DNA from: JADJXM01 sp937967285
GTDB taxonomy: Bacteria; Acidobacteriota; Blastocatellia; RBC074
NCBI GenBank assembly: GCA_050249535.1
Contig: JBFWQI010000012.1
Span: 1 to 64,000 of the forward strand
DNA length: 64,000 bases
Direction of reading: 5' to 3'
Part shown: positions 16,381-31,509 of the stretch, in pieces
How the letters are laid out: every line of letters starts with the position of its first letter
Position numbering within the stretch: the stretch's first letter is position 1
Translations under genes and position numbers: made by a program
The notes under the pieces: model-generated
Database searches by the model: none
What the model saw: only the letters and a program-made list of their open reading frames with translations
Told to the model about the DNA's origin: nothing

Positions 16381-19300
16381 TTAAAAGTAGAACTTCAGAG
16401 CCAGCTGGACGATCCTCGATCGGACGCCGTTCTGCTGCAGCCTGAAGAAGTTGTTGCTGATCGAGACCTCGCGCGCGACGCAGGCCGGGCTGAGCGGATT
16501 GAGGTTGTTCCGCGAGAGCTCCGTCGAGTTCGACGGACACCCGAGGCCAACCGATCCGGGCAGGCTGGCGATCGCCGTATCGACGGCCGTCCCCTGGCTC
16601 TTCGCGATGATCGCGTTCCAGACTCCCGGAGCCGTCAGATTGGCGAACCTGTTCTTGACGTTGGCGATCGGCGAGAATGTGCCGTCGGCGTTGGTCAGCA
16701 GCAGGTTGTTCTGATCGCCAGCGGCGAGCAGGCTTCGGTTGGTCCCGCCGTCGGTGAAGACGCGATGGTTGAAGACGTTGAAGAACTCGGCGCGGAACTC
16801 GAACGACTTGGTATCCGAGTTCGGGATCCGGATCCGCTTGAAGACGCTCATGTCCATCGTGTTGACCCACGGCAACGGCAGCGACAGATTTCGCGGAGCG
16901 TTGCCGGGCCTTCCCGGTTCAGGCCAGGCGAAGGCCAGCGGATTGACGTAGGGTTCGATGTCGGCCTTCTCCGGCGACCAGTTAGGGTTCTTGAGCGGCA
17001 CGCCGGCGATGATGTCCGGACGCTGCGATCCGCCCGGCAGTCCCAGATTGAGCGCGTTGCCGCGTCCGAGCGCGATCGAGGTCGGCAGACCCGATCGCGC
17101 CCGCCCGAGCGCCGTCACCTGCCAGTCGCCGAGAACCGTTCCCATCAACCCTCCGTCGTTGAGCCACCGTTTGCCCGTGCCGAACGGCAGTTCGTAGAAG
17201 GTCGAGAGATTGAAGATGTGCGGCGTGTGGAAGCTCGCCACCGATCGCTCTGCCCGGCTGTCGTACGGCGTCTGGTTGCGCGTGATGTTGACGTCGACGC
17301 TCGAGTTGTTGAACGAATTGTTCGGCAGCGGGAAGGTGATGCCTCCAGAAGAGTCGTCGATGTTCTTGCTGAACGTGTAGTTGAATCTGACCTGCAGCCC
17401 CCTCGTCAGCCGCCGTTCGAACTCGAAGGTCCCGGCGTGATAGATCGCTGAAGAGTTGGTCGGATTGATGATGAAGATGCCTCCCTGGCCGAACCGGCTG
17501 TTGAAGCCCGAGACCGGCTGAACTCCCGTGAAAGGATCGGGCCGGTTGACGTCGATCGAGGGGCCGATCAGATGCGTGCTCCGGCTGCCCTGATAACCGA
17601 CCGTGATCAGATTGCTGGCGCCCAGTTCGTACTGCACCTGCAGGCTGAAGTTGTAGACGTTGGGCGTCGTGAAGTTGGGATCGCCGATGAAGCCGAGCGC
17701 GCTGTACCGGACATCCTGGCGCGTCTGCTGGTTGACCGTCGCGCCCGCCAGATCGCCCGGACGGATCAGTCCGTTGGCCGGCACGATGAAGAGCGTCGGA
17801 TCGGGCGAGAGCGCCGGGTTGTTGAACCCGAACTGCATCGGGATCTGCGGATTGTTGCAGATGCCCAGACCGCACGTGATTATCTGGTTGGTCGGCGCCG
17901 TGTTGTCGTTCGGTCCGAGCACCGGGCTGTAGGCCCGGTATCCGCCGAAGGTCTGCGCCCCGATGTTCGGCATCGGCTCGCGATCGTTTCCGAACAGCGG
18001 CACATGCGTCGCGCCGAAACCTCCGCGGATGACCAGCTTGCGGCTCTTGTTCCATCCCATGTCGGGCGTCCACGCGAAACTCAGGCGGGGCTCGAAATCC
18101 CAGAACTTCTGATCGACCAGATAACGCGACCTGCCGTCGACACCGGCGAATTCGAAGACCGGCGCCGGCAGGTTGCCGCGGAACGGATTGGCCTCGAGCC
18201 GGTCGAGGTTCATCTGTCCCTGAAGATTGTTCTTCTCCCAGCGCGGTGACTGATACGAATAACGCACGCCCAGATTGAGCGTCAGATTCGGCCGCACCTT
18301 CCAGTCGTTCTGGATGTATCCGGCCACGTCTTTCCAGCGATAGTAGTACGGATTCGAAAGGTTCTCGGTCTGCACCTGCAACCCGTCCGGGACGCCGAGC
18401 AGGAAGCTGGCCAGGGAGTCGCCTCCGAGCGCAGTCCCCGTGCAGCCCGTGATCTGCCCGCCGAACGGCGATGCGCTGCAGTACCTGTCCGCCGTCTGGT
18501 TCTGGCTGAAATTGAAACGTCCGCCGGCCAGCGTGCCGAATCCGAGCGACGACTGGTTGAGCATCAGCAGCCGACCCTGGAATCCCATCTTGAGCGTCTT
18601 GTTGCCGAGCACCCAGGTCAGATCGTCGGTGATGATGTAGGTATGTTCAGTATTCTTGCCGACGTCCTGAGGCGCTCGGAAACCCAGCACGTCCCAGCTG
18701 CGGCCGGCCCCCGCATTGTTGTCGCCGCGCGGCGCCGCTCCGGGGAAGAATCGCGCTGCGCCGAAACCGATCAGGTTCGGATTGCCCGCTCCCGGTCCGC
18801 CGATGTTCAGATATTCATTGGTCAGATCGCGATCCTGCAGCGCCGTCGGGAAATCCCGTGTGAACTTGCCGAAGTTGTACGAGACTCGCAGCTCGTTGAC
18901 CATGTTCGACCTGAAATTGCTGGTCCACGTGAAGAGAACCTGCCGCGCATCCGTCGTGTCGCTGATGTCGCCGTACCCGATCGGATCGCGGAAGACCCTG
19001 TCTCCGGCAAACGGCTGCACGGTGTACCGCCCGCTGATCCGGTTGTTGTCGCCTACCTGCTGGTCGATCCTGATCGTGTACCTGTCGTCGTTGAAATTGG
19101 ACAGCCGGTTGTAGACGTAGTTCGCGCCGTTGTTGGGATTGCCCGCCTCCTGAATGAACGGGATGTTGGGCCGCGGGTAGAGCTCGCGCGCGATCCGCTG
19201 TGCGACCGGATTGACGTAGCTCTGCCCGTTGACCGAGAGCGTCCGCCCGCCGTTGTCGAAGAGAGGGAAGTTGTTGAACTGGAACCGCGGATTCGACGCG

Positions 19301-20508
19301 CTCGGCGCCGCGTTCGGGTTGAAGTTTGGATTCGGAATGAATCCCAGGGCCCCGTTCGGCAGCCTGACGAACTGGCGGTAGAACGGCGCGATCGGCCGCG
19401 TCGTCCCGTTCGGCAGATAGACCTGCGTGTTCCGGAAATCGCCGTTCAGCTCCTCCTCGGTCGGCACCCGCACGAACTGAAAGTTGATGTCCGAGACGAG
19501 CTGCCGCGTCGGTTCATACGATACGAAGAAGAAGGTCCGGTTGCGACCGTCGTAAATACCCGCCGGCCCGAAGACCTTCTTCGGCAGCCAGACAGGCCCT
19601 CCGACGTTGAACCCGAGCTGCTGCCGGCGGAGCGGCGTCCGCGCGTCGTTGTCGAAGATCGCCAGCCGTGTCGCGTTGAACGGATTGGCCGAGAGCGCCT
19701 TCTGCCGGTGGAACCAGTAGAGCGTCCCGTGGAACTCGTTCGTTCCGCTCTTGGTCGTCTGCTGAATCACCGCGCCGCCCGCCTGCGCGTACTGCGCCGA
19801 ATAGTTGGCCTGCAGAACCGTGAACTCCTGGATCGTGTCCGGAGAGAACGAGATGCTCGTCCGCGCCAGCGCGATGCTCGTCACGTTCGCGCCGTCCGCA
19901 TAGAACTGCGTCGATCCCGCGCGCCCGCCGTTGATGCTGATCTCGCGCCCCGGCACCACATCCGCGTTGAAGACCTCGGAGATCTCGGATCCCGCCGATC
20001 CCGTCGCGCCCGGCAGCGTCAAGGCCAACTCGAGCGTGTTCCGCCCGTTGAGCGGCAGATCCGTGATCACCCGCTGCTGGATCGTCTGCGCCACCACACC
20101 CGTCTCCGTCTGCAACAGCGGCACATCCGACGTCACCGTCACCGACTCGCTCACATCCCCGGGCTCGAGCACGAAGTTCAATCCCAGATCCTGCGCCGTG
20201 TCCAGCTTGACGTTGTTCCGGTTCGCCTTCTTGAATCCGCCCGCCTCCACCGAAATGCTGTAGATCACCGGACGCAACCCCGATGCGCTGTATGCCCCGG
20301 CCGCATTCGTCACCGCTACCGTTTCGAGATTCGTCCCGACCTCCACGATCCGGACACGCGCATTCGCGATCGCCGCTCCCGTTCCGTCTGTCACCTCTCC
20401 CCTGATCGATCCGAAATTCGACTGACCGTAACCCGTCACCAGACAGGTCGCCAGCCAGATCACCGCCATCGCCGCGCTCCCCAAACCTCTCATAACTCTC
20501 GTCTTCAT
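16381..20508 (-). CDS. Oar-type TonB-dependent receptor with carboxypeptidase-regulatory-like domain
   Basis: A 1375-residue outer-membrane protein. Residues 1-28 are a signal peptide (ending GYGQ), about 32-115 a carboxypeptidase-regulatory-like beta-sandwich (GSIRGEVTDGTGAAIANARV) and about 125-260 a plug domain (DLPLNGRNTLELA, with IQEFTVLQANYSAQY); the rest is a long beta-barrel ending in the aromatic strand LALKFYF. This architecture is greatly expanded in Acidobacteriota and is thought to import oligosaccharides or other large nutrients; the ligand is not predictable. GGAGGAG precedes the ATG. The gene faces a GntR regulator across a 270-bp intergenic region with a perfect TGGTCAGACCA palindrome, suggesting control by that regulator. 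Long open frames on the opposite strand are artefacts of GC-rich codon use. Confidence 0.9.
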   Translation of the reverse strand: MKTRVMRGLGSAAMAVIWLATCLVTGYGQSNFGSIRGEVTDGTGAAIANARVRIVEVGTNLETVAVTNAAGAYSASGLRPVIYSISVEAGGFKKANRNNVKLDTAQDLGLNFVLEPGDVSESVTVTSDVPLLQTETGVVAQTIQQRVITDLPLNGRNTLELALTLPGATGSAGSEISEVFNADVVPGREISINGGRAGSTQFYADGANVTSIALARTSISFSPDTIQEFTVLQANYSAQYAQAGGAVIQQTTKSGTNEFHGTLYWFHRQKALSANPFNATRLAIFDNDARTPLRRQQLGFNVGGPVWLPKKVFGPAGIYDGRNRTFFFVSYEPTRQLVSDINFQFVRVPTEEELNGDFRNTQVYLPNGTTRPIAPFYRQFVRLPNGALGFIPNPNFNPNAAPSASNPRFQFNNFPLFDNGGRTLSVNGQSYVNPVAQRIARELYPRPNIPFIQEAGNPNNGANYVYNRLSNFNDDRYTIRIDQQVGDNNRISGRYTVQPFAGDRVFRDPIGYGDISDTTDARQVLFTWTSNFRSNMVNELRVSYNFGKFTRDFPTALQDRDLTNEYLNIGGPGAGNPNLIGFGAARFFPGAAPRGDNNAGAGRSWDVLGFRAPQDVGKNTEHTYIITDDLTWVLGNKTLKMGFQGRLLMLNQSSLGFGTLAGGRFNFSQNQTADRYCSASPFGGQITGCTGTALGGDSLASFLLGVPDGLQVQTENLSNPYYYRWKDVAGYIQNDWKVRPNLTLNLGVRYSYQSPRWEKNNLQGQMNLDRLEANPFRGNLPAPVFEFAGVDGRSRYLVDQKFWDFEPRLSFAWTPDMGWNKSRKLVIRGGFGATHVPLFGNDREPMPNIGAQTFGGYRAYSPVLGPNDNTAPTNQIITCGLGICNNPQIPMQFGFNNPALSPDPTLFIVPANGLIRPGDLAGATVNQQTRQDVRYSALGFIGDPNFTTPNVYNFSLQVQYELGASNLITVGYQGSRSTHLIGPSIDVNRPDPFTGVQPVSGFNSRFGQGGIFIINPTNSSAIYHAGTFEFERRLTRGLQVRFNYTFSKNIDDSSGGITFPLPNNSFNNSSVDVNITRNQTPYDSRAERSVASFHTPHIFNLSTFYELPFGTGKRWLNDGGLMGTVLGDWQVTALGRARSGLPTSIALGRGNALNLGLPGGSQRPDIIAGVPLKNPNWSPEKADIEPYVNPLAFAWPEPGRPGNAPRNLSLPLPWVNTMDMSVFKRIRIPNSDTKSFEFRAEFFNVFNHRVFTDGGTNRSLLAAGDQNNLLLTNADGTFSPIANVKNRFANLTAPGVWNAIIAKSQGTAVDTAIASLPGSVGLGCPSNSTELSRNNLNPLSPACVAREVSISNNFFRLQQNGVRSRIVQLALKFYF

Positions 20509-20590
20509 CTCTGCTCCTCCGAGACGGGCCTCCGCCGGCCCGGATCTGATTTTTTTATTTGTCTGACATCATTTATATAGTGCTTTCAAG

Positions 20591-20601
20591 TGGTCAGACC
20601 A
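20591..20601. promoter_or_regulatory. Candidate FadR-type GntR operator upstream of the receptor gene
   Basis: TGGTCAGACCA is a perfect palindrome around a 3-base centre and matches the TGGTnnnACCA core bound by FadR-subfamily regulators such as LldR and PdhR. It lies 83 bp upstream of the receptor start codon. A TATATAAA-like -10 candidate sits between the operator and the gene, so the operator would overlap the -35 region (inference). Confidence 0.6.
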
Positions 20602-20760
20602 CCGAAGTGCATGATATCGCTTCTACCATATCGAAAAAGGGCTTGTCAATTTGGAATATCCCATTAATTGACGCGGTGCGCCGGATTGAGCGGCGGCGGC
20701 GTTGACGGCCCGCCGATGCGGTGTTATATGTCCGGCGAACTGAGTTGCCGCGAGCACAGG

Positions 20761-20771
20761 TGGTCTGACCG
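20761..20771. promoter_or_regulatory. Second candidate GntR operator, next to the regulator start
   Basis: TGGTCTGACCG keeps the GGTCnGACC core of the site at 20591-20601 and lies 160-170 bp from it, directly before the likely regulator start codon at 20779. It is compatible with autoregulation. Confidence 0.5.
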
Positions 20772-20778
20772 GCTGGTG

Positions 20779-21525
20779 ATGGAGATGATGAAAAAAGAGG
20801 ACAAGAGAATTGATGATCCGACGCCCGATCAGGTAGTGGGAAGGATTCAGGAGTTGATCGAGGAGGGGAGTCTGAAAGCGGGTGACAGGTTGCCGCCGGA
20901 GCGGGATTTCGCGCGGGAGCTGGGGGTGAGCCGTGCGTCATTGCGATCGGGGTTGAGGAATCTGACTTCGATCGGAGTGTTGCGGGTGCGGCGAGGTGTG
21001 GGGACGTTTGTGGCCGAGGGGCCGCCGGCGATCGGGAGCGAGCCGTTGAGGCTGCTGGGAGCGCTGCATGGATTCAAGATCGGTGAGATCTACGAGGCGC
21101 GGCGTCTGCTCGAGGCGCTGCTGGCGGGGCTGGCGGCGGAGCGAGCGCGGAGCGAGCATCTGGCGGCGCTGGCCGACGAGTTGACGAGCATGTACGACTG
21201 TTTCGACGACGCGCAGAAGTATCTGGTGCATGACATCAGGTTTCATCGCGCGATCGCAGAGGCGGCGGGGAATCCGATTCTGGCGACGGTGCTCGAGATG
21301 GTCTCGTCGATGCACTTCGAGATGATCAGCAAGACGATCGATCTGGCGCGCGATGCGAGGGAGTTGACCGAGATGCATGTCCGGATCTATCGCGCGATCA
21401 GGGACCACAAGGTTGCCGAGGCGCGGGCGGCGATGACCGATCACATTCTGGATTCGCAGCGCGGATATGAAGCGGCGACCGAAGCTCGACTGAAACGATC
21501 GGGGAAATCCGGCGAGTCAGCGTGA
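20779..21525 (+). CDS. FadR-subfamily GntR transcriptional regulator
   Basis: A regulator of about 248 residues. The N-terminal winged helix contains GDRLPPERDFARELGVSRAS and the wing RVRRGVGTFVAEG, typical of GntR proteins; the C-terminal two-thirds is an all-helical FCD ligand domain (YEARRLLEALLAGLAAERA, DIRFHRAIAEAAGNPIL) with metal-site type histidines. FCD regulators sense small carboxylates or sugar acids. The frame is open to 20668, but the start at 20779 removes an unlikely Cys-rich leader and leaves the operator-like site just upstream. The gene is divergent from the receptor, its probable target, and its 3' end overlaps hutI convergently by 9 bp. Confidence 0.85.
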   Translation: MEMMKKEDKRIDDPTPDQVVGRIQELIEEGSLKAGDRLPPERDFARELGVSRASLRSGLRNLTSIGVLRVRRGVGTFVAEGPPAIGSEPLRLLGALHGFKIGEIYEARRLLEALLAGLAAERARSEHLAALADELTSMYDCFDDAQKYLVHDIRFHRAIAEAAGNPILATVLEMVSSMHFEMISKTIDLARDARELTEMHVRIYRAIRDHKVAEARAAMTDHILDSQRGYEAATEARLKRSGKSGESA

Positions 21526-22755
21526 GAAGACGGGAACTCCGCGCCTGAAAACGGAGATCGGGTGTTCGATTCCGGTGAAGTAGGGCAGTTCGCGGTAGTC
21601 GTCGCAGTCGTGGATGGCGAAGTCAGCGAATTTGCCGGGGGCGAGCGAGCCGATCGAGTCGCCGCGGCCGAGGCTGCAGGCGGCGTTGATCGTGGCGGCG
21701 GTGATCGATTCGGCCGGTGTCATCTTCATCCGAGTCGATGCGAGCGAGAGCGCGAGAGGCATCGAGGGGACCGGCGAGGATCCGGGATTGAAGTCCGTGG
21801 CGACGACAACGGCGAGGCCCGCGTCGATCATCGCGCGAGCGTCAGGGTAGCGTTCCGATCCGATCATCAGAACCGAAGCCGGCAGCAGGACGGGCTGGAC
21901 TCCCCCCCGTTTGAGCGCCGCGATCGCCGCGGCATCCGCGAATTCAAGGTGATCGGCCGTTGCGGCTCCGAGTTCGGCCGCCAGCAGCGCGCCTTCTCCC
22001 CTGGTCAATTGATCGGCGTGAACGCGCAGCTTCATTCCCGCCTTGCGTGCCGCCGTCAGAATGCGCCTCGACTGATCGACAGAGAACGCCCCTTCCTCGC
22101 AGAAGACATCGCAATACTCGGCCAGTCCCTGGTCTGCGACACGCGGGATCATCTCATTGACGACGAGATCGACGTAGTCATCGGTTCTCCCTTTGAATTC
22201 CGGGGGAGTCGTGTGCGCGCCGAGAAAGGTCGGGACGCAGGCCGGGCCGTCTTCGGCATCGAGCCGCCTGATGACGCGCAGCAGTTTGAGTTCGTCGTCG
22301 AGGCTCAGGCCGTAGCCCGATTTGGCCTCGATCGTGGTCGTACCTGTTCGAAGGAACCAGCGGGCGTATCTCCGTCCGGCTTCGAGCAGCTCGTCCTCGC
22401 TCGCCCGCCGCGTCATCCCGACGGTCGAGTTGATGCCGCCGCCGCGGGATGCGATCTCCTGATAGGTGGCGCCGGCAGCGCGCATCTCGAACTCGGCGGC
22501 GCGGTTCCCGCCGAAGACCGGATGCGTATGCGCATCGACGAATCCCGGCAGGACGATCCGCCCGCCTGCGTCGATCACTTCGGCATCGACCGGAATCCGT
22601 GTGACATCCCGGGCGCCCGTCGCGACGATTCTGCCGTCGCGGACGATCAGCACACCGTCCTCGATGATCGACAGTTCGCGCATCTCCGGTCCGGTGCGCG
22701 GCCTGTCGGGTCCGCTCAGCGTGACGAGCTGCGAGATGTTGGTGACGACGAGCAT
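21517..22755 (-). CDS. hutI: Imidazolonepropionase
   Basis: A 412-residue amidohydrolase that opens imidazolone-5-propionate to N-formimino-glutamate, the third step of histidine degradation. GFVDAHTHPVFGGNRAAEF with the metal ligands HTH, the substrate-site RGGGINSTV and DFNPGSSP are hallmarks of HutI. It is cytoplasmic. The start is placed at 22755 (MLVVTNISQL); the frame continues to 22827 only through the flanking repeats, which also leave it without an obvious ribosome-binding site. It is the last gene of the hut operon, separated from hutG by 184 bp of repeats, and overlaps the GntR gene convergently. Confidence 0.92.
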   Translation of the reverse strand: MLVVTNISQLVTLSGPDRPRTGPEMRELSIIEDGVLIVRDGRIVATGARDVTRIPVDAEVIDAGGRIVLPGFVDAHTHPVFGGNRAAEFEMRAAGATYQEIASRGGGINSTVGMTRRASEDELLEAGRRYARWFLRTGTTTIEAKSGYGLSLDDELKLLRVIRRLDAEDGPACVPTFLGAHTTPPEFKGRTDDYVDLVVNEMIPRVADQGLAEYCDVFCEEGAFSVDQSRRILTAARKAGMKLRVHADQLTRGEGALLAAELGAATADHLEFADAAAIAALKRGGVQPVLLPASVLMIGSERYPDARAMIDAGLAVVVATDFNPGSSPVPSMPLALSLASTRMKMTPAESITAATINAACSLGRGDSIGSLAPGKFADFAIHDCDDYRELPYFTGIEHPISVFRRGVPVFSR

Positions 22756-22955
22756 GGGAATAGTTTCCAGTTTTAACTGCTTAGCCATATGGCGCAAAAT
22801 TAGACGCCAAGTCGCCAAGGGGGCCAAGGTTTATTCAGGCTATGAAGATCCGGATCTAACCGATGAATGAAAGGCGAGATGGAGAAATCATGAGCATTCC
22901 CACCTTTAATTCCATCCTGGCCAACTTGGCGCCTTGGCGTCAAATATATTTTCGC
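22746..22955. repeat. Two hairpin-type repeats between hutG and hutI
   Basis: Next to hutI is a half-copy of the TTTCCAGTT class with an AACTGCTTAGCC end (about 22760-22787). Then come the arms of the CGCCAAG class at 22792-22825 and 22919-22955 with a loop of about 93 nt. The right arm overlaps the last codons of hutG and provides its TGA stop. The hairpin interrupts the operon and could attenuate hutI transcription. Confidence 0.75.
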
Positions 22956-23857
22956 AACAGGCCCGATGCGAAAGCGAGCAGACAGGAAGCGGTCGTCATG
23001 ACCGTGGTCTCGGCAACGTCCTGGGTCGGATCGACCTCGACGAGGTCGATCGACAGGACTTTCGGTTCGCGGCCGCAGGCGCGCGCGACGTGAAGCAGTT
23101 CCCACGGCGCCAGTCCGCCGGGTCGCGATCCGGGCGTGGCCGGCGCGAAGCTGCGGTCGAGCGCGTCGATATCGAGATCGACGTGAATGGCGTCGACGCG
23201 GCCGACCAGCCCGTCGAGCGCGTCGCCGATGACCCGGCGGATGCCCTCTTCGCGGACGCGATCGATCGTCACGACTTCGATTCCCGCATCGAGCGCTACC
23301 TGATGATAGCTCTGCGAGTTGGCGAAGGGCAGCAGGCCGATCTGGACTATGTTCCCACCCGGCAGTCCGTCTTCGAGCAGCGCCCGGACGGGGTTGCCGT
23401 TCGAGAGGCCGTTCGACGTATCGCGAAGATCGAAATGGGCGTCGATCGTGATCAGTCCGCAGCGTTCGAGCGGAACTCCGAGGCCGTGGACCGCCGGCCG
23501 CGTCACTCCGTTGTCGCCTCCGATAATGACCGCGGCATCCGCAGTCTTCAGGGCGTCGCTGACGGCAGCCGCGATCGGAGCCAGCGCGTCCTCGAGCCTT
23601 GTTTCGGCGAGATCGAGGTCTCCGCGGTCGATGACGCTGATATGCCGCAGGTCGCGGCGCGTCTCGACGTCCCAGGTGCTGAACCTGCGGAGGATGGCGC
23701 GGACGGCCGCCGGGGCAAGATCGGTCCGGCCCGGAGTGATCGAACCGAGTCGCACCGGCGCGCCGATGATCGCCAGACGGCCCTGGACCGGATCCAGCGT
23801 CTCTCCGCTCAGCCAGGCCGAAGCCCTCGGCCAGAATGGGTCCTCGAAGTTCTTCAT
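22940..23857 (-). CDS. hutG: Formimidoylglutamase-type ureohydrolase
   Basis: A 305-residue member of the arginase/agmatinase superfamily, expected to hydrolyse N-formimino-glutamate to glutamate and formamide and so finish the histidine pathway. The binuclear manganese motifs are visible as IGGDNGVT, DAHFDLRD and DLDIDALD. The first motif has Asn where arginases have His (GGDH); the same change is known among formimidoylglutamases. Its ATG overlaps the hutU stop (ATGA), indicating translational coupling. The last codons (LLRKYI) and the stop run into the flanking repeat, so the C-terminus may have been altered by it. An alternative is a guanidino-acid hydrolase, but the context favours HutG. 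Confidence 0.85.
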   Translation of the reverse strand: MKNFEDPFWPRASAWLSGETLDPVQGRLAIIGAPVRLGSITPGRTDLAPAAVRAILRRFSTWDVETRRDLRHISVIDRGDLDLAETRLEDALAPIAAAVSDALKTADAAVIIGGDNGVTRPAVHGLGVPLERCGLITIDAHFDLRDTSNGLSNGNPVRALLEDGLPGGNIVQIGLLPFANSQSYHQVALDAGIEVVTIDRVREEGIRRVIGDALDGLVGRVDAIHVDLDIDALDRSFAPATPGSRPGGLAPWELLHVARACGREPKVLSIDLVEVDPTQDVAETTVMTTASCLLAFASGLLRKYI

Positions 23858-25518
23858 CCCCGGTCGTCCCCGTTCATCGGTATCCTGATGCCGTGTTCGC
23901 GGGCTTCGCGGACTGCGTCATCGTAGCCCGCATCGACGTGCCGGATGATGCCCATGCCGGGATCGGTCGTCAGCACGCGCTGGAGCCTGCGCGAAGCGCC
24001 GTCGGTGCCGTCCGCCACGACGACCATTCCGGCGTGCAGCGAATATCCGATCCCGACGCCTCCGCCGTTGTGGATCGAGACCCACGAGGCGCCGGCCGCC
24101 GTGTTGATCATGGCATTGAGCAGCGGCCAGTCGGCGATCGCGTCCGACCCGTCGAGCATGCCTTCGGTTTCGCGATACGGCGAGGCGACCGACCCGGTGT
24201 CCAGATGGTCGCGGCCGATGACGACGGGAGCGCTCAGTTCTCCGCGCCTGACCAGATCGTTGATCGCCGCGCCGAATTCAGCGCGCTCACCGTATCCCAG
24301 CCAGCAGACTCGAGAGGGCAGCCCCTGGAATCGGATCTTCTCGCCCGCCAGCTTGAGCCAGCGGTCGAGCACCGGATCTTCGGGAAAGATTTCGAGAGCC
24401 AGGTCATCCGTCCGCCGGATGTCCTCGGGCTTTCCCGACAGCGCGACCCATCTGAACGGACCGCGCCCCTCGCAGAAGAGCGGGCGAATATATTCCGGAA
24501 CGAAGCCGGGGATCTCGAAAGCGTCCTCGACGCCCACCAGTTTCGCCTGGGTCCGGATGTTGTTTCCGTAATCGAAGGTCACCGAACCCTTCCGCTGCAG
24601 ATCGAGCATGGCGCGGACGTGCCGGGCCATCGACTCCATCGAGCGCCGGACGTACTCCTTCGGATTCTCGCGGCGCAACTGAAGCGCATCCTCGAGACTG
24701 ATTCCGTGCGGAACGTACCCGTTCAGCGCATCGTGCGCGCTGGTCTGATCGGTCAGAACGTCCGGCACGATCCCGCGCCTGACCATATCGGGCAGCACGT
24801 CGGCGCAGTTGCCGACCAGTCCGATCGAGACGCTGTGCCCGCTCTTGCGCGCCGCAGCGATCAGCTCGAGCGCGGCATCCAGATCGTAGCAGATGTCGTC
24901 GCAGTACCCCGTCTGGATGCGCTTGTGGATCCGCGACGGATCGACATCGATCCCCAGAAAACTGGCGCCGTTCATCGTCGCCGCCAGAGGCTGCGCGCCG
25001 CCCATTCCGCCCATCCCTCCCGAAACGACCAGCCTCCCGTTGAGCGAGCCGCCGAAATGCTTCTCGGCCACCGATGCGAATGTCTCGAACGTTCCCTGAA
25101 CGATGCCCTGGCTGCCGATGTAGATCCACGACCCGGCGGTCATCTGCCCGTACATCGTCAGCCCGAGCTTCTCCAGCCGCTGGAACTCGTCCCAGTTCGA
25201 CCAGTGACCGACCAGATTCGAATTCGCGATCAGCACCCGTGGAGCGTCCTCGTGAGTTCGAAAGATCCCGACCGGCTTGCCGGACTGAACCAGCAGCGTT
25301 TCATCGTTCTCGAGCGAGCGCAGGCTGCGAACAAGCGCATCGTAGGCCTCCCAACTGCGCGCCGCGCGGCCCGTTCCGCCGTAGACGATCAGATCATCGG
25401 GGTTTTCGGCAACCTCGGGATCGAGGTTGTTCATCAGCATCCGCAGCGCGGCTTCCTGGATCCAGCCCTTGCAGCTGAGCTGGTTGCCGTGCGGAGCCCT
25501 GATATTTCTGGCATTCAT
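23854..25518 (-). CDS. hutU: Urocanate hydratase
   Basis: A 554-residue cytoplasmic enzyme converting urocanate to imidazolone propionate using tightly bound NAD+. It is full length for the family. Highly conserved segments include VYGGTGRAARSWEAYDAL, GQMTAGSWIYIGSQGI, the glycine-rich VSGGMGGMGGAQPLAAT and LPSRVCWLGYGER, whose Cys is the active-site cysteine. It starts 12 bp after the hutH stop and its stop overlaps the hutG start, so the three genes form one transcription unit. Confidence 0.97.
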   Translation of the reverse strand: MNARNIRAPHGNQLSCKGWIQEAALRMLMNNLDPEVAENPDDLIVYGGTGRAARSWEAYDALVRSLRSLENDETLLVQSGKPVGIFRTHEDAPRVLIANSNLVGHWSNWDEFQRLEKLGLTMYGQMTAGSWIYIGSQGIVQGTFETFASVAEKHFGGSLNGRLVVSGGMGGMGGAQPLAATMNGASFLGIDVDPSRIHKRIQTGYCDDICYDLDAALELIAAARKSGHSVSIGLVGNCADVLPDMVRRGIVPDVLTDQTSAHDALNGYVPHGISLEDALQLRRENPKEYVRRSMESMARHVRAMLDLQRKGSVTFDYGNNIRTQAKLVGVEDAFEIPGFVPEYIRPLFCEGRGPFRWVALSGKPEDIRRTDDLALEIFPEDPVLDRWLKLAGEKIRFQGLPSRVCWLGYGERAEFGAAINDLVRRGELSAPVVIGRDHLDTGSVASPYRETEGMLDGSDAIADWPLLNAMINTAAGASWVSIHNGGGVGIGYSLHAGMVVVADGTDGASRRLQRVLTTDPGMGIIRHVDAGYDDAVREAREHGIRIPMNGDDRG

Positions 25519-25530
25519 AATTTCTTACCT

Positions 25531-27027
<1,497 letters not shown>

Positions 27028-27364
27028 TTCGGCCTCCGGATCAGGTTCCTTTTTGAATATTCATCATGCCACAGTCTTCGGTGGTATGCGATTTGCCTTG
27101 ATATTGATCGGAAGCTGATTGAGCGGGTGGAATCCTCGGGAAATCGGATTTTTTCGCAGTGGGAGCGGGGAAAAACCTGATCGTCTGGCTGAAAAGAGAA
27201 TCTCGCCTGCCAAAATCGAATCCGCATATAAGTCCTGTTGTTCCCGCCTCCATTGCCCGGCTGACGATCAGCCAGCCGGATCGGCAAGTTGAATCATAAT
27301 CAAATGATCAGGAAGACCGAACATGACGTGGTGCCGAAGTGCAGTATGAGAAGAGGAGGCGGTC
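27028..27364. other. Divergent intergenic region between hutH and a surface-protein gene
   Basis: A gap of 337 bp that should hold the promoters of both neighbours. Only a short hairpin, GGCTGACGATCAGCC (about 27260-27274), and good ribosome-binding sites at each edge were noted. No operator could be assigned and no small gene is convincing. Confidence 0.4.
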
Positions 27365-31456
<4,092 letters not shown>

Positions 31457-31509
31457 TCTGAGTTATGATGATCGCTCGATACAGAATGAGAAATCAGTTC
31501 GAGGGTTGA

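Noticed and set aside
18643..20580. 645-codon open frame antisense to the TonB-dependent receptor gene
   Set aside because: The composition is Arg/Val/Asp-rich with no domain and it mirrors GC-rich codon use of the real gene, whose domains and C-terminal strand are clear.
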